Source: CALOBA01 sp942491465
GTDB lineage: Bacteria; Pseudomonadota; Gammaproteobacteria; Chromatiales; Chromatiaceae
NCBI GenBank assembly: GCA_942491465.1
Contig: CALOBA010000053.1
Span: 1-45,500 of the forward strand
Reading direction: 5' to 3'
DNA: 45,500 bases
The position numbers and the translations under genes are program-made. Below the pieces are notes generated by a model. The model was not told where the DNA came from. It searched no databases and saw nothing but the letters and a program-made list of their open reading frames with translations. Shown here piece after piece: positions 28,057 to 37,143 of this stretch (position 1 is its first letter; every line of letters starts with the position of its first letter).

Positions 28057-29232
28057 ATGCCCATCCAGCGCGTCCTGACCGATGGCCGCGTCCCGGTCAA
28101 GATCTACACCGACGACGTCTCGGAGAACGCCCTGAGGCAGCTCGTCAACGTGTCCCAGCTGCCGTTCATCCACCACCATATCGCCGCCATGCCCGATGTG
28201 CATTGGGGCATGGGTGCGACCATCGGCTCGGTGATCCCCACCGTCGGCGCCATCGTGCCGGCCGCCGTCGGTGTGGATATCGGCTGCGGCATGAGCGCAC
28301 TGCGCCTGTCGCTGACTGCGGATCGGCTGCCGGATTCGCTGGCCCGGGTGCGCGCCGCCATCGAGCAGGCCGTGCCGGTGGGCATGGCCGGTCACGGCGA
28401 CGATGCCTGGTGCAACGACGGCCTGGAGCGGGTCGCGCCGGGGCTTACGCCCATCCTGGACAAGCATCCGAAGATCAGCGCGCGCTGGCAGAGCCAGCTC
28501 GGCAGCCTCGGTGGCGGCAACCACTTCATCGAGCTGTGCCTGGACGAGGCCGACCGGGTCTGGATCATGCTGCACTCGGGCTCCCGCGGCATCGGCAACC
28601 GCATCGGCCAGTACTTCATCGCCAAGGCCCAGCGCGAGATGGAGCGCTGGCATATCCGGCTGCCGGACAAGAACCTGGCCTATCTGCCCGAGGAGAGCAC
28701 GCTGTTCGAGGACTACATGGAGGCGGTCGGCTGGGCCCAGGACTATGCGTTGGAGAACCGCCGTCAGATGCTGCGGCTGATCCTGGAGGCCCTGCGCCGC
28801 GAGCTGCCGCGCTACGAGATCACCGACGAGGCCATCGAGTGCCACCACAACTACGTCGCCCGCGAGCACCACTACGGCAAGGACGTCTACCTGACCCGCA
28901 AGGGGGCGATCCGCGCCCGCGAGGGCGACCTCGGCATCATCCCCGGCAGCATGGGCGCGCGCTCCTACATCGTCCGCGGCAAGGGCGCCGCCAACGCCTT
29001 CTGCTCCTGCTCCCACGGCGCCGGTCGCCGCATGAGCCGCGGCGAGGCGACGCGGCGCTTCACCCGCAAGGACCTGGAGCGCCAGACCGAGGGGGTCGAG
29101 TGCCGTAAGGACAAGGGCGTCATCGACGAGATCCCGGCGGCCTACAAGGACATCGACACCGTCATGGCCCACCAGAGCGATCTGGTGGAGGTGGTGCATA
29201 CCCTCAAGCAGGTGTTGACCGTCAAGGGCTGA
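28057..29232 (+). CDS. rtcB: RtcB-family RNA ligase
   Basis: The 391-residue protein joins RNA 2',3'-cyclic phosphate (or 3'-phosphate) ends to 5'-hydroxyl ends with GTP and manganese. Metal and nucleotide residues are in place: D74 and C77 in VDIGCGMSALRL, H156 in GGGNHFIELC, H173 in LHSGSRGIGN, and H320, the guanylylated histidine, in CSHGAGRRMSR. The length is close to the E. coli protein (408). The start at 28057 (MPIQRVLTDG) has GGA ten bases upstream. No rtcA or archease gene is adjacent; upstream are a slipin fragment and a small basic ORF. In other bacteria rtcB serves tRNA and rRNA repair under stress. Confidence 0.95.
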   Translation: MPIQRVLTDGRVPVKIYTDDVSENALRQLVNVSQLPFIHHHIAAMPDVHWGMGATIGSVIPTVGAIVPAAVGVDIGCGMSALRLSLTADRLPDSLARVRAAIEQAVPVGMAGHGDDAWCNDGLERVAPGLTPILDKHPKISARWQSQLGSLGGGNHFIELCLDEADRVWIMLHSGSRGIGNRIGQYFIAKAQREMERWHIRLPDKNLAYLPEESTLFEDYMEAVGWAQDYALENRRQMLRLILEALRRELPRYEITDEAIECHHNYVAREHHYGKDVYLTRKGAIRAREGDLGIIPGSMGARSYIVRGKGAANAFCSCSHGAGRRMSRGEATRRFTRKDLERQTEGVECRKDKGVIDEIPAAYKDIDTVMAHQSDLVEVVHTLKQVLTVKG

Positions 29233-29261
29233 GGCCCATCCGCGTTGCAGGGTGGAATCGA

Positions 29262-30701
29262 CTACAGGCGCTTGACGTAGACCTGGGAATTGCGCCGGTA
29301 GTTGTACAACGCCTGCTTGGCCATCGGCAGGGTCTGCGGGGAGGCGGGCTCGAAGCCGCGCTCGCGGAACCAGTGGGCGGTCTGGGTGGTGAGGACGAAC
29401 AGCCGGCTGACGCCTTGGTCGCGGGCCAGGGTCTCGACGTGCTTGAGCAGGCGGTCACCGCGACCGCCGCGGCGATAGCCGGGGTGGACGGCGAGACAGC
29501 CCATCTCGGCCATGTCGTCCTCGGGGAACGGATAGAGGGCGGCACAGGCGGTGACGGTGCCGTCGCGGACGATGATGTGAAAGTGGTTGACCTCGGTCTC
29601 CAGCCGCTCGCGTGAGCGACGTACCAGCACCTCGGCCTCTTCCAGCGGTCCGAGCAGGGCCAGGATGCCGGGGACGTCGCCGAGCCGGGCCGCACGCGGT
29701 TCTTCCAGCGCCCGGTCGGTGATCAGCGTGCCGGCGCCGTCACGGGTAAACAGCTCGCGCAGCAGTGCGCCGTCGCGCTGTCGGCTGATCAGATGGGTGC
29801 GCGGGATGCCGCTGCGGCAGGCGTCGAGTCCGGCGCGCAGCGTCGCGGTCATGTCTTCGGACAGGTGGCTGTCGGAGCCGCCGAGCAGGTCCTCGATATC
29901 GGTCGGCAACAGGTGGGTGAGCGGGGGGCCGCCGGGTGCATGCAGTCCCTCGCCCTCGATCAGGAAGATCAGCTTGTCGGCACCGAGGGCAATGGCCGCG
30001 CTGCGGGCGACATCGGCCGCGGTCAGGTTGAACACCTCGCCGGTTGGGGAGTAGCCCACCGGCGGGATGAGCACGACGGCGCCGTCGTCCAGCCGCTCGC
30101 GCAGGGATTTGTGATCGATCCGCCGCACGGCGCCGGTATGGCCGTAGTCGACGCCGTCGAGCACGCCGAGGGGACGGGCGACGACGAAGTTGCCCGAGGC
30201 GACCGGGATCTGCACGCCGGCCATGGGCGAGTTGGCCAGCCCCAGGGACAGCAGCGCCTCGATCTCCAGCCGAGTGGCGCCGGCGGCATCCTTGACCGAG
30301 GCCAGCGCCGGCGCATCGGTGACCCGCAAGCCGTTGACGTAGCGCATCTCGGCACCGCGCATGGCCAGCCGTTCTTCGATCTGCGGGCGGGCACCATGGA
30401 CCAGCACGAGCCGAATGCCGAGTCCGTGCAACAGCGCGATGTCGTGCACGAGCCCGGGGAAGCCCCGGTCGGCCACCGCCTCGCCCCCGAAGACGATGAC
30501 AAAGGTCCGACCTCGGTGGGCATGCACGTAGGGGGTGAACTGCCGGAACCAGGCGGCGACCGGGTCCGTGCCGGCCGGCTGTCCGCCCTCAACGCTGCCC
30601 GGCGGCTGCGGCCTGCCGGGGGCAGGCGCCTCGCTGTTGTCGTCCAACGTCATTGCCTCATCGGGGTCGGAGCGCACTGCGAACGAGCCGGCAGCCGCCA
30701 C
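29262..30701 (-). CDS. argA: N-acetylglutamate synthase
   Basis: The 479-residue protein (GTG start at 30701 with GAGG six bases upstream; an ATG at 30653 would give 463 residues) catalyses the first step of arginine synthesis, acetyl-CoA plus glutamate to N-acetylglutamate. An amino-acid-kinase-like domain (about 60-320) carries VIVFGGEAVADRGF, LVLVHGARPQIEERL and PPVGYSPTGEVFNL. A C-terminal GNAT domain (about 335-479) has CLAVHPGYRRGGRGDRLLKH, the acetyl-CoA site. The kinase-like domain usually binds arginine for feedback inhibition. The N-terminal 35 residues are a low-complexity extension. It follows prc by 8 bases, so the two are probably co-transcribed. Confidence 0.95.
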   Translation of the reverse strand: MAAAGSFAVRSDPDEAMTLDDNSEAPAPGRPQPPGSVEGGQPAGTDPVAAWFRQFTPYVHAHRGRTFVIVFGGEAVADRGFPGLVHDIALLHGLGIRLVLVHGARPQIEERLAMRGAEMRYVNGLRVTDAPALASVKDAAGATRLEIEALLSLGLANSPMAGVQIPVASGNFVVARPLGVLDGVDYGHTGAVRRIDHKSLRERLDDGAVVLIPPVGYSPTGEVFNLTAADVARSAAIALGADKLIFLIEGEGLHAPGGPPLTHLLPTDIEDLLGGSDSHLSEDMTATLRAGLDACRSGIPRTHLISRQRDGALLRELFTRDGAGTLITDRALEEPRAARLGDVPGILALLGPLEEAEVLVRRSRERLETEVNHFHIIVRDGTVTACAALYPFPEDDMAEMGCLAVHPGYRRGGRGDRLLKHVETLARDQGVSRLFVLTTQTAHWFRERGFEPASPQTLPMAKQALYNYRRNSQVYVKRL

Positions 30702-30709
30702 GACGCGCC

Positions 30710-32929
30710 TCAGCGATCGCTCATCGCCGCCCGGGGACGGCCGCTGCCGTCGCGGGCCTGGATGGCGTCGGCCAGGATGCGCGCCGCCTCCTCGGCCAGG
30801 ATGCGGTCGATGACATCCTGCTGCGCCTCAAGCGCCTCCTCATCGATGTCATCGGCGTCTTCGTCCACGGGCTCGATGCCGCGGGAGCGCAGGAACCGCG
30901 CCTTCTCGTCCTTGAGCACACGGTCGCGCCGATCGGCCTCGGCCTGGCGGGTGCGTTCGCGCAGCGAGACCTGTTGTTGGGCGTCGATCTCGCTGAGGAT
31001 GCGACCGCGGGCGGTCAGCATCTGGAACCCGTCGTCGCGGGCGACCCGGGCAGCGGAGCGCGAGCGCAACTGATCGACGTCGGTGCCGCCGAAGCGGCTG
31101 TAGCGCGCGGGGCGAATGCGGTCCCAAGGCAGTGCGTTCTCCAGTGAGCGCTCGCCATGCTCGATGTCGCCCATGCCGAGGTCGAAGCGGATGTCCGGCT
31201 CGACCCCCTTGAGCTGGGTACTGCCGCCACTGATGCGGAAGAACTCGGCCATGGTCAGGCGCAGCCGCCCGAGGCTGGTCTCCTCCCCCGGGACGTAGCG
31301 ATTGAGGTCGATCAGCGTCTGCACCGTGCCCTTGCCGAAGGTGGGCTCGCCGATGATGATGCCGCGGCCGTAGTCCTGGATGGCGCCGGCGAAGATCTCG
31401 GAGGCCGATGCACTGTTGCGGTCCACCAGCACCGCGAGCGGCCCGGTGTAGACCAGGTCCGGGTCCGGGTCGACCTCGACCTCGACCTTGCCGAACGAAT
31501 CCTTGACCTGCACCACCGGCCCTTCGTCGATGAACAGCCCGGTCAGGGACGTGGCCTCGGTCAGCGAGCCGCCGCCGTTGCTGCGCAGGTCGATGACCAG
31601 GCCGTTGATGCGTTTGCCGCGCAGCCCCTTGATCAGCCGGCGCACATCGCGGGTGGTGCTGCGAAAGTCCTGCGTCCCTTCGGACTCGGCCTGGAAGTCG
31701 CGATAGAAGGCCGGGATCTGGATGACGCCGATGCGCAGCCCCGAGGCGTTTTCGAGGTCGTCGATGACATAGGACTTGGCCGCCTGGTCTTCGAGCTTGA
31801 TCTCGTTGCGCACCAGCGAGACCTCGCGGGTGCGACCCGAGGAGATCTCGGACTTCGGGATGATCTGCAGCCGCACCACCGAGCCTTTGGGACCGCGGAT
31901 CTTGTCCACCACATCCTGCAGGCGCCAGCCGACCACGTCCTCTATCTCGCCGTCGATGCCTTGGGCGACGCCGACGATCTGGTCGCCGGAGTGGATCTGG
32001 CCGGATTGGCGTGCAGGGCCACCGGCGATGGTGCGCTGGATGGTGGTGTACTCGTTCTCGGAGCTGAGCACGGCGCCGATGCCCTCCAGCGACAGGCGCA
32101 TGCTGATGTCGAAGTTCTCCGACGTGCTCGGCGACATGTAGCTGGTGTGGGGCTCGAGGGTGCGCGTGTAGGCATTGACGAAGGCCTGGTAGACATCATC
32201 GGCATCGAACTGATGGATGCGCCGGCGCAGGCCCTCGTAGCGCTTGGTCAGCTGCTCGCGGATCTCTTTGTCGGACTTGTCGGCAAGGCGCAGGGCCAGA
32301 AAATCGTTCTTGACGCGCTTGCGCCAGATCTCGTCCAGCTCGGACTCGGTCCGCGCCCAGGCCACGTCCTCGCGGTCGAAGCGGTATTGTTCGGCGCGGC
32401 GGAAGTCGAATGGGCGCTCGAGCATATCCAGCGCGTAGCGCACCCGGCTGTCCACGCGCATCCGATAGACGCGGAAGATGTCGAAGGCCGCGTCGAGGCG
32501 GCCCTTGCGCAGGCTGTCGTCGAGACTGTCGGCCCCGCGGGCGAAGCGGTCGATGTCGCGCTGCAGGAAGAACAACCGATTCGGGTCCAGATCCTCGAAA
32601 TAGTTGTCCAGCACCTCGGATGCATAGCGGTCGCTGAGGTCGAAGCTGCGATAGTGGAAGCGCTCCAGGACCTTGTTGATCACCAGCATGGTGCGCGCCT
32701 GGCGCTTGTCCGGAAACAGCTCCGAGAGGCCGACCTCTACGGTCGTGGCCGTGACCGCCGAGGGCAACAGCGCGAGCAGCAGCAAGACACCGCAGACCAG
32801 GATCGGCGTGCGGCGCACTTGACGCACCGCGCCGACCATCGATGGGCGTCCACTGCGGCGCATCCGCCCCCGCAGCAGGTTGTGCGTCGGATGCGGGCCC
32901 GCGGACGGGTTTGTCGATAGACCGTTCAT
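30710..32929 (-). CDS. prc: Tail-specific C-terminal processing protease
   Basis: The 739-residue protein is a Prc/Tsp periplasmic protease that cuts proteins from unstructured C-termini and controls peptidoglycan hydrolases. A membrane signal segment lies at about 42-60 (PILVCGVLLLLALLPSAV) after a long basic lead. The N-terminal helical domain is followed by PDZ (about 270-360) and the S41 protease domain with the catalytic serine in NSASASEIFAGA (506-510) and K533 in GEPTFGKGTVQ. The C-terminal region ends in acidic and charged helices. The first 30 residues may not all be translated; M31 is an alternative start. Confidence 0.95.
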   Translation of the reverse strand: MNGLSTNPSAGPHPTHNLLRGRMRRSGRPSMVGAVRQVRRTPILVCGVLLLLALLPSAVTATTVEVGLSELFPDKRQARTMLVINKVLERFHYRSFDLSDRYASEVLDNYFEDLDPNRLFFLQRDIDRFARGADSLDDSLRKGRLDAAFDIFRVYRMRVDSRVRYALDMLERPFDFRRAEQYRFDREDVAWARTESELDEIWRKRVKNDFLALRLADKSDKEIREQLTKRYEGLRRRIHQFDADDVYQAFVNAYTRTLEPHTSYMSPSTSENFDISMRLSLEGIGAVLSSENEYTTIQRTIAGGPARQSGQIHSGDQIVGVAQGIDGEIEDVVGWRLQDVVDKIRGPKGSVVRLQIIPKSEISSGRTREVSLVRNEIKLEDQAAKSYVIDDLENASGLRIGVIQIPAFYRDFQAESEGTQDFRSTTRDVRRLIKGLRGKRINGLVIDLRSNGGGSLTEATSLTGLFIDEGPVVQVKDSFGKVEVEVDPDPDLVYTGPLAVLVDRNSASASEIFAGAIQDYGRGIIIGEPTFGKGTVQTLIDLNRYVPGEETSLGRLRLTMAEFFRISGGSTQLKGVEPDIRFDLGMGDIEHGERSLENALPWDRIRPARYSRFGGTDVDQLRSRSAARVARDDGFQMLTARGRILSEIDAQQQVSLRERTRQAEADRRDRVLKDEKARFLRSRGIEPVDEDADDIDEEALEAQQDVIDRILAEEAARILADAIQARDGSGRPRAAMSDR

Positions 32930-33002
32930 ATTCAGGCTCTTATATCAGCACGGCGACAGTAAACATCTCAGAGTAGTCGCTCGCGAAAGGAAGTTCAACG
33001 AC

Positions 33003-33755
33003 TTAGCACCGATCGTCGATCCAGACCAGGCTCGCCATGCGCCCGGTGGTGCCGTCGCGACGATAGGAATAGAAGCGCCGCGCATCCGCATAGGTACACA
33101 GGCGCCCGCCGCTGGCCTGCGCAACCCCGGCCGCCGCAAGCCGCAGCCGCGCCAGTCGCGGGAGATCGGCCAGCCAGCGCCCGCTGGGGCTTGGCCGAAA
33201 CGCGGCGGCGGCGCCGTTGCCGGCCCCGGCCATCAGCTGAGCGCGCACCTCGTCGCCGACCTCGAAGGCGTCGGGACCGATGGCCGGTCCGAGCCAGGCC
33301 CGGAGTCGCCGCGGCGCCACCGCCAGCCGCTCCAGCGTTGCCTCGATCACCCCATCGGCCAGGCCACGCCAGCCGGCGTGGACCGCCGCGACCCGCTCCC
33401 CGCGGTCGTCGCTGAGCAGCACCGGCAGACAATCGGCGGTCAGCACCGCACAGACCCGGCCCGGCTCGGTGGCGATGACGGCATCGGCGACACAGGGCTC
33501 GGTGGCGGCGGCATCGGCCACATCGCAGCCGTGGACCTGCCTCAGCCAGCAGGGCTCCGCGGGCAGCCGCAGCGCTGCGGCCAGGATGCGCCGATTCTCG
33601 GCCACCGCCCGCGGATCATCGCCGACGTGGTCGCCGAGATTCAGCCCCGCATAGGCGCCGCTGCTGACGCCGCCGGCACGCGTCGTTACCGCCGCCCGCA
33701 CCCGCTCCGGGACATCCCAGTGGGGGATGATCGGCGCGATTCGATGCACGTTCAT
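33003..33755 (-). CDS. pgeF: Multicopper-like purine nucleoside phosphorylase / PgeF (YfiH family)
   Basis: The 250-residue protein has the YfiH/LACC1 signature: TTRAGGVSSGAYAGLNLGDH, WLRQVHGCDV with the zinc-binding His, LTADCLPVLL with the Cys and AAVHAGWRGLADGVIE with the second His. YfiH proteins act on purine nucleosides (adenosine deaminase and phosphorylase activities) and, as PgeF, edit peptidoglycan precursors that carry serine in place of alanine. It overlaps rluD by ATGA, an arrangement conserved in gammaproteobacteria. Confidence 0.93.
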   Translation of the reverse strand: MNVHRIAPIIPHWDVPERVRAAVTTRAGGVSSGAYAGLNLGDHVGDDPRAVAENRRILAAALRLPAEPCWLRQVHGCDVADAAATEPCVADAVIATEPGRVCAVLTADCLPVLLSDDRGERVAAVHAGWRGLADGVIEATLERLAVAPRRLRAWLGPAIGPDAFEVGDEVRAQLMAGAGNGAAAAFRPSPSGRWLADLPRLARLRLAAAGVAQASGGRLCTYADARRFYSYRRDGTTGRMASLVWIDDRC

Positions 33756-34738
33756 ACCATGCCTCCGTGAGCCGCCAGGTCGCCGCGCAACAGCCCGAGC
33801 AACGCCTCCAGGTCGTCGGGCACCGGCGCCTCCCAGGCCAGCTCCCGGCCGCTTTGCGGATGCGTGAGCGCCAGGCGCCGCGCGTGCAGCCCCTGGCGAG
33901 GAAACTCGCGCAGCGCCCGCGCCAAGGCCGCATCGGCACCCTTCGGCGGTCTCGGCCGCCCGCCATAGACCGGATCGCCCACCAACGGATAGCCGACATG
34001 GCGCATGTGCACGCGAATCTGATGCGTGCGGCCCGTCGACAGCTTCACGGCCAGCAACGTATGGCCGCGATAGCGTTCCAGCGGCCGATAGGCCGACATC
34101 GCCGGTCGCCCGCCGGCAACCACGGCCATGCGCTTGCGCTGCACCGGGTGACGACCGATGGGGGCGTCGACGTGGCCCCCGGCCACCGGCTCACCGATCA
34201 CCAGCGCCAGGTACTCCCGCCCCATGCTGCGCGCCTGCAGCTGGCGCACCAGCGACTGATGGGCCCTCAGCGAGCGCGCCACCACCAGCAGGCCGCTGGT
34301 GTCCTTATCCAGCCGGTGCACGATGCCGCCGCGCGGCAGCCGGGCCAGCTCCGGATCATGATGCAGCAGCGCATTCAGCAAGGTCCCGTCCGGGTTTCCG
34401 GCCGCCGGATGGACGACCAGCCCCGCCGGCTTGTTCACCACCAGCAAGTGCTCGTCTTCGGCCAGGATATCAAGCGCGATCGGCTGCGCGACACAGCGCT
34501 GCTCCAGCTCCAACACCGGCGTGAGCTCGACCTCTTCACCACCGCGCACCCGGTCGCGGCTGCGCCACTGCCGGCCATCGACGCGCGCGTGGCCCTGCTC
34601 GATCCACTGCTGGATGCGGCTGCGGGAGAACTCCGGCAGGCGCGCGGCCAAGGCCTGGTCGAGCCGCTGCCCCGACTGCGCCTCGTGCAGACGCAGCGAC
34701 CGGGTCGGCAGCGCCGCGTCGGAAACCTCCGACCGCAT
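33752..34738 (-). CDS. rluD: 23S rRNA pseudouridine synthase RluD
   Basis: From the start at 34738 the protein has 328 residues: an S4 RNA-binding domain (RLDQALAARLPEFSRSRIQQ) and the RluA-type catalytic domain with Asp in GIVHRLDKDTSGLLVVA and RTHQIRVHMRHVGYPLVGDP. RluD modifies helix 69 of 23S rRNA (positions 1911, 1915 and 1917), important for ribosome assembly and termination. A longer start at 34834 would overlap the divergent bamD promoter and is less likely. The position divergent from bamD and ahead of pgeF is the conserved gammaproteobacterial order, favouring RluD over RluC. Confidence 0.93.
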   Translation of the reverse strand: MRSEVSDAALPTRSLRLHEAQSGQRLDQALAARLPEFSRSRIQQWIEQGHARVDGRQWRSRDRVRGGEEVELTPVLELEQRCVAQPIALDILAEDEHLLVVNKPAGLVVHPAAGNPDGTLLNALLHHDPELARLPRGGIVHRLDKDTSGLLVVARSLRAHQSLVRQLQARSMGREYLALVIGEPVAGGHVDAPIGRHPVQRKRMAVVAGGRPAMSAYRPLERYRGHTLLAVKLSTGRTHQIRVHMRHVGYPLVGDPVYGGRPRPPKGADAALARALREFPRQGLHARRLALTHPQSGRELAWEAPVPDDLEALLGLLRGDLAAHGGMV

Positions 34739-34791
34739 GTCCGCCACCGCTTGGTGGCGTTGCTGATCCAATGTCGCCAATGCAGTTTCGC

Positions 34792-34797
34792 TATACT
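34792..34797 (+). promoter_or_regulatory. Likely -10 box for bamD
   Basis: TATACT on the plus strand lies 73 bases before the bamD start, in the divergent region shared with rluD. No good -35 is seen at 17 bases, so only the -10 is proposed. Confidence 0.4.
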
Positions 34798-34869
34798 GGT
34801 GAGCCGAGCTGACGCTTGGCCAACGCTGTGCCACTGAGACCTCCCATGCCTAGGATCGAGAACGAAACC

Positions 34870-35691
34870 ATGCGGATATGCTTGCCTCTGTTACTGATGC
34901 TGGTCAGCTTGCTGACGGGCTGCGGCATGTTCGGCGAGGAATATGACGAAACCGAGGGCTGGAGCGCGGATCGACTGTACAACGCGGCAGCGAAAGAGCT
35001 GGACAGGGCCAACTACAAAGACGCCATCGAGCTGTACCAAAAACTGGAGACCCGCTACCCGTTCGGCCGCTATGCGATGCAGGCGCAGCTCGATGTCGCC
35101 TACGCCCACTATAAGGCGGAGGAGCCCGAGGCGGCCCTGGCCGCGGCGGACCGCTTCATCAAGCTCTACCCGACAAATCCCTACGTGGATTATGCCTTCT
35201 ATCTGAAGGGCATCGTCAACTACAATCGCAGCGTCGGCTTCCTCGACCGCTTCATCCCCACCGACCCGTCCCAGCGCGATCCGGGCTCGGCCCTGGATGC
35301 CTTCGAAGACTTCGCCGAGCTGGTGCGCCGCTTCCCCGACAGCAAGTACGCCGCGGATGCCCGCCAGCGCATGCTCTACCTGCGCAGCAACCTTGCCATG
35401 AACGAGGTCAATATCGCCCTCTACTACATGCGCCGCGGCGCCTACATGGCGGCGGTGAACCGCGCCCAAGTGGTGGTGGAGCGCTTCCAGCGCACCAGCG
35501 CGGTGGACGATGCGCTTGAGGTCATGGTGGAGGCGTATAAGCGCCTCGGAGAGCAGCAGCTGGCGGCCGACGCCCAACGGGTATTGACCATGAACCGCCA
35601 GGCCGGGCGCTTCCTCGACGACGCGGTCAAGCCCAAAGATGTCGGACTCAGCCGCAAGGTTTGGGACTACCTCGGTTTCGACCGCAACTGA
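34870..35691 (+). CDS. bamD: Outer membrane assembly lipoprotein BamD
   Basis: The 273-residue protein is the essential lipoprotein of the BAM complex that inserts beta-barrel proteins in the outer membrane. The signal peptide MRICLPLLLMLVSLLTGC places the lipidated cysteine at 18. Five TPR-like repeats follow, starting with LYNAAAKELDRANYKDAIEL and including YPFGRYAMQAQLDVAYAHYK and FPDSKYAADARQRMLYL. The start at 34870 is chosen because it begins directly with the signal peptide; in-frame ATGs at 34816 and 34846 would place extra residues before it. Length and neighbours (divergent rluD) are typical. Confidence 0.96.
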   Translation: MRICLPLLLMLVSLLTGCGMFGEEYDETEGWSADRLYNAAAKELDRANYKDAIELYQKLETRYPFGRYAMQAQLDVAYAHYKAEEPEAALAAADRFIKLYPTNPYVDYAFYLKGIVNYNRSVGFLDRFIPTDPSQRDPGSALDAFEDFAELVRRFPDSKYAADARQRMLYLRSNLAMNEVNIALYYMRRGAYMAAVNRAQVVVERFQRTSAVDDALEVMVEAYKRLGEQQLAADAQRVLTMNRQAGRFLDDAVKPKDVGLSRKVWDYLGFDRN

Positions 35692-35763
35692 CCTCCGGGG
35701 GAAACGACCGGTACCGACCGCCGCCCGACATCCTTGCGGCGGCGAGGCCCGATCGCTGGAGCG

Positions 35764-36102
35764 TCAGATTGCCGCCTCGTTCTCTTCGCTGGTGCGGATG
35801 CGGACCACGCGATCCACATTGCTGACGAAGATCTTGCCGTCGCCGATCTTGCCCGTTCGGGCGGCCTTGGTAATGGCCTCGACGCAGACGTCGAGCTGGT
35901 CGTCGGCGAGCACCAGCTCGATCTTCACCTTGGGCAGGAAGTCGACGACATACTCGGCGCCGCGGTAAAGCTCGGTATGGCCCTTCTGGCGCCCGAAGCC
36001 CTTGACCTCGATGGCCGTCATGCCGGTGATGCCGGCACCGGACAGGGCCTCGCGCACGTCGTCGAGCTTGAACGGCTTGATGATGGCTTCAACCTTCTTC
36101 AT
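35764..36102 (-). CDS. glnB: Nitrogen regulatory protein P-II
   Basis: The 112-residue trimeric signal protein senses 2-oxoglutarate and ATP/ADP and reports nitrogen status to the NtrB kinase, glutamine synthetase adenylyltransferase and others. It starts MKKVEAIIKPFKLDDVREAL, has the uridylylated tyrosine Y51 in the T-loop (LYRGAEYVVDF) and ends RIRTSEENEAAI, closer to E. coli GlnB than GlnK. No ammonium transporter gene is adjacent, which also favours GlnB. It converges with bamD. Confidence 0.94.
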   Translation of the reverse strand: MKKVEAIIKPFKLDDVREALSGAGITGMTAIEVKGFGRQKGHTELYRGAEYVVDFLPKVKIELVLADDQLDVCVEAITKAARTGKIGDGKIFVSNVDRVVRIRTSEENEAAI

Positions 36103-36141
36103 CGGATTCTCCGTTGGTTTGACACCTGATAAACAGCAGGC

Positions 36142-36147
36142 AGTATA
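36142..36147 (-). promoter_or_regulatory. Likely -10 box for glnB
   Basis: On the minus strand CTTATACTGCC contains TATACT 39 bases before the glnB start codon. The CGGAGA ribosome site is close to the start. No convincing -35 or sigma54 element was found. Confidence 0.4.
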
Positions 36148-36270
36148 AGAGGCCGTGGTGGCGTTTGCTATCCCGCGGCGCCTGCCGGGGTGGGGCGGCG
36201 CGTGCAGACCGGTATCGACCTGCGCAGTACCGACCCGCCCCCGGCGACACCGACGGATAACGGTGGGATG

Positions 36271-37143
36271 TCAAGCACCGAGCAGGCGGGCGATGGTCGT
36301 GCCCAGCTCGGCCGGCGAGCGGGCGGTGGCGACACCGGCATCCTCAAGCGCCTGGTACTTGCCCTCGGCGGTGCCGCTGCCGCCGCTGACGATGGCGCCG
36401 GCATGCCCCATGCGCTTGCCCGGGGGGGCGGTGACACCGGCGATATAGGCGGCGACGGGCTTCGACACGGCATCCCGAATAAAGGCCGCCGCCTCCTCCT
36501 CGGCGCTGCCGCCGATCTCGCCGACCATCAGCACCCCCTCGGTCTGCTCATCGGCCTCGAACAGGCGCAGGCAGTCGACGAAGTCCAGACCCTGAATCGG
36601 ATCACCGCCGATACCGATGCAGGTGCTCTGGCCCAGCCCCGCACGACTGGTCTGGTGTACGGCCTCGTAGGTCAACGTGCCCGAGCGTGAGACGATGCCG
36701 ATACGCCCGCGCTGATGGATACTCCCCGGCATGATGCCGATCTTGCAGGCCCCGGGGCTGATGATACCGGGACAGTTCGGACCGATCAGCACGCTGTCGG
36801 TGGCCGCCAGCGCAGCCTTGACCCGCAGCATGTCCAGCACCGGAATCCCCTCGGTGATGCAGACGATGACCTCGATCCCGGCATCGGCGGCCTCGAGGAC
36901 GGCGTCGGCGGCGAAGGCCGACGGCACATAGATCATGCTCGCGTTGGCCCCGGTCTCGCGGACCGCATCGTGCACGGTATCGAACACGGGCCGATCGAGA
37001 TGGCGCTGACCGCCCTTGCCGGGGGTCACGCCACCGACCAGATTGGTGCCGTAGGCGATCGCCTGCTCGCTGTGGAAGCTGCCCTGCTTGCCGGTGAAGC
37101 CTTGGCAGATGACGCGGGTGTCGGCGTCGACCAGTACACTCAT
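36271..37143 (-). CDS. sucD: Succinyl-CoA synthetase alpha subunit
   Basis: The 290-residue alpha subunit binds CoA and carries the phosphohistidine of the TCA-cycle enzyme that interconverts succinyl-CoA and succinate with ATP or GTP. It has the CoA-binding start VICQGFTGKQGSFHSEQAI, PNCPGIISPGACKIGIMPG and KRMGHAGAIVSGGSGTA with the active-site histidine. It overlaps sucC by ATGA and follows it in one operon. Confidence 0.97.
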   Translation of the reverse strand: MSVLVDADTRVICQGFTGKQGSFHSEQAIAYGTNLVGGVTPGKGGQRHLDRPVFDTVHDAVRETGANASMIYVPSAFAADAVLEAADAGIEVIVCITEGIPVLDMLRVKAALAATDSVLIGPNCPGIISPGACKIGIMPGSIHQRGRIGIVSRSGTLTYEAVHQTSRAGLGQSTCIGIGGDPIQGLDFVDCLRLFEADEQTEGVLMVGEIGGSAEEEAAAFIRDAVSKPVAAYIAGVTAPPGKRMGHAGAIVSGGSGTAEGKYQALEDAGVATARSPAELGTTIARLLGA

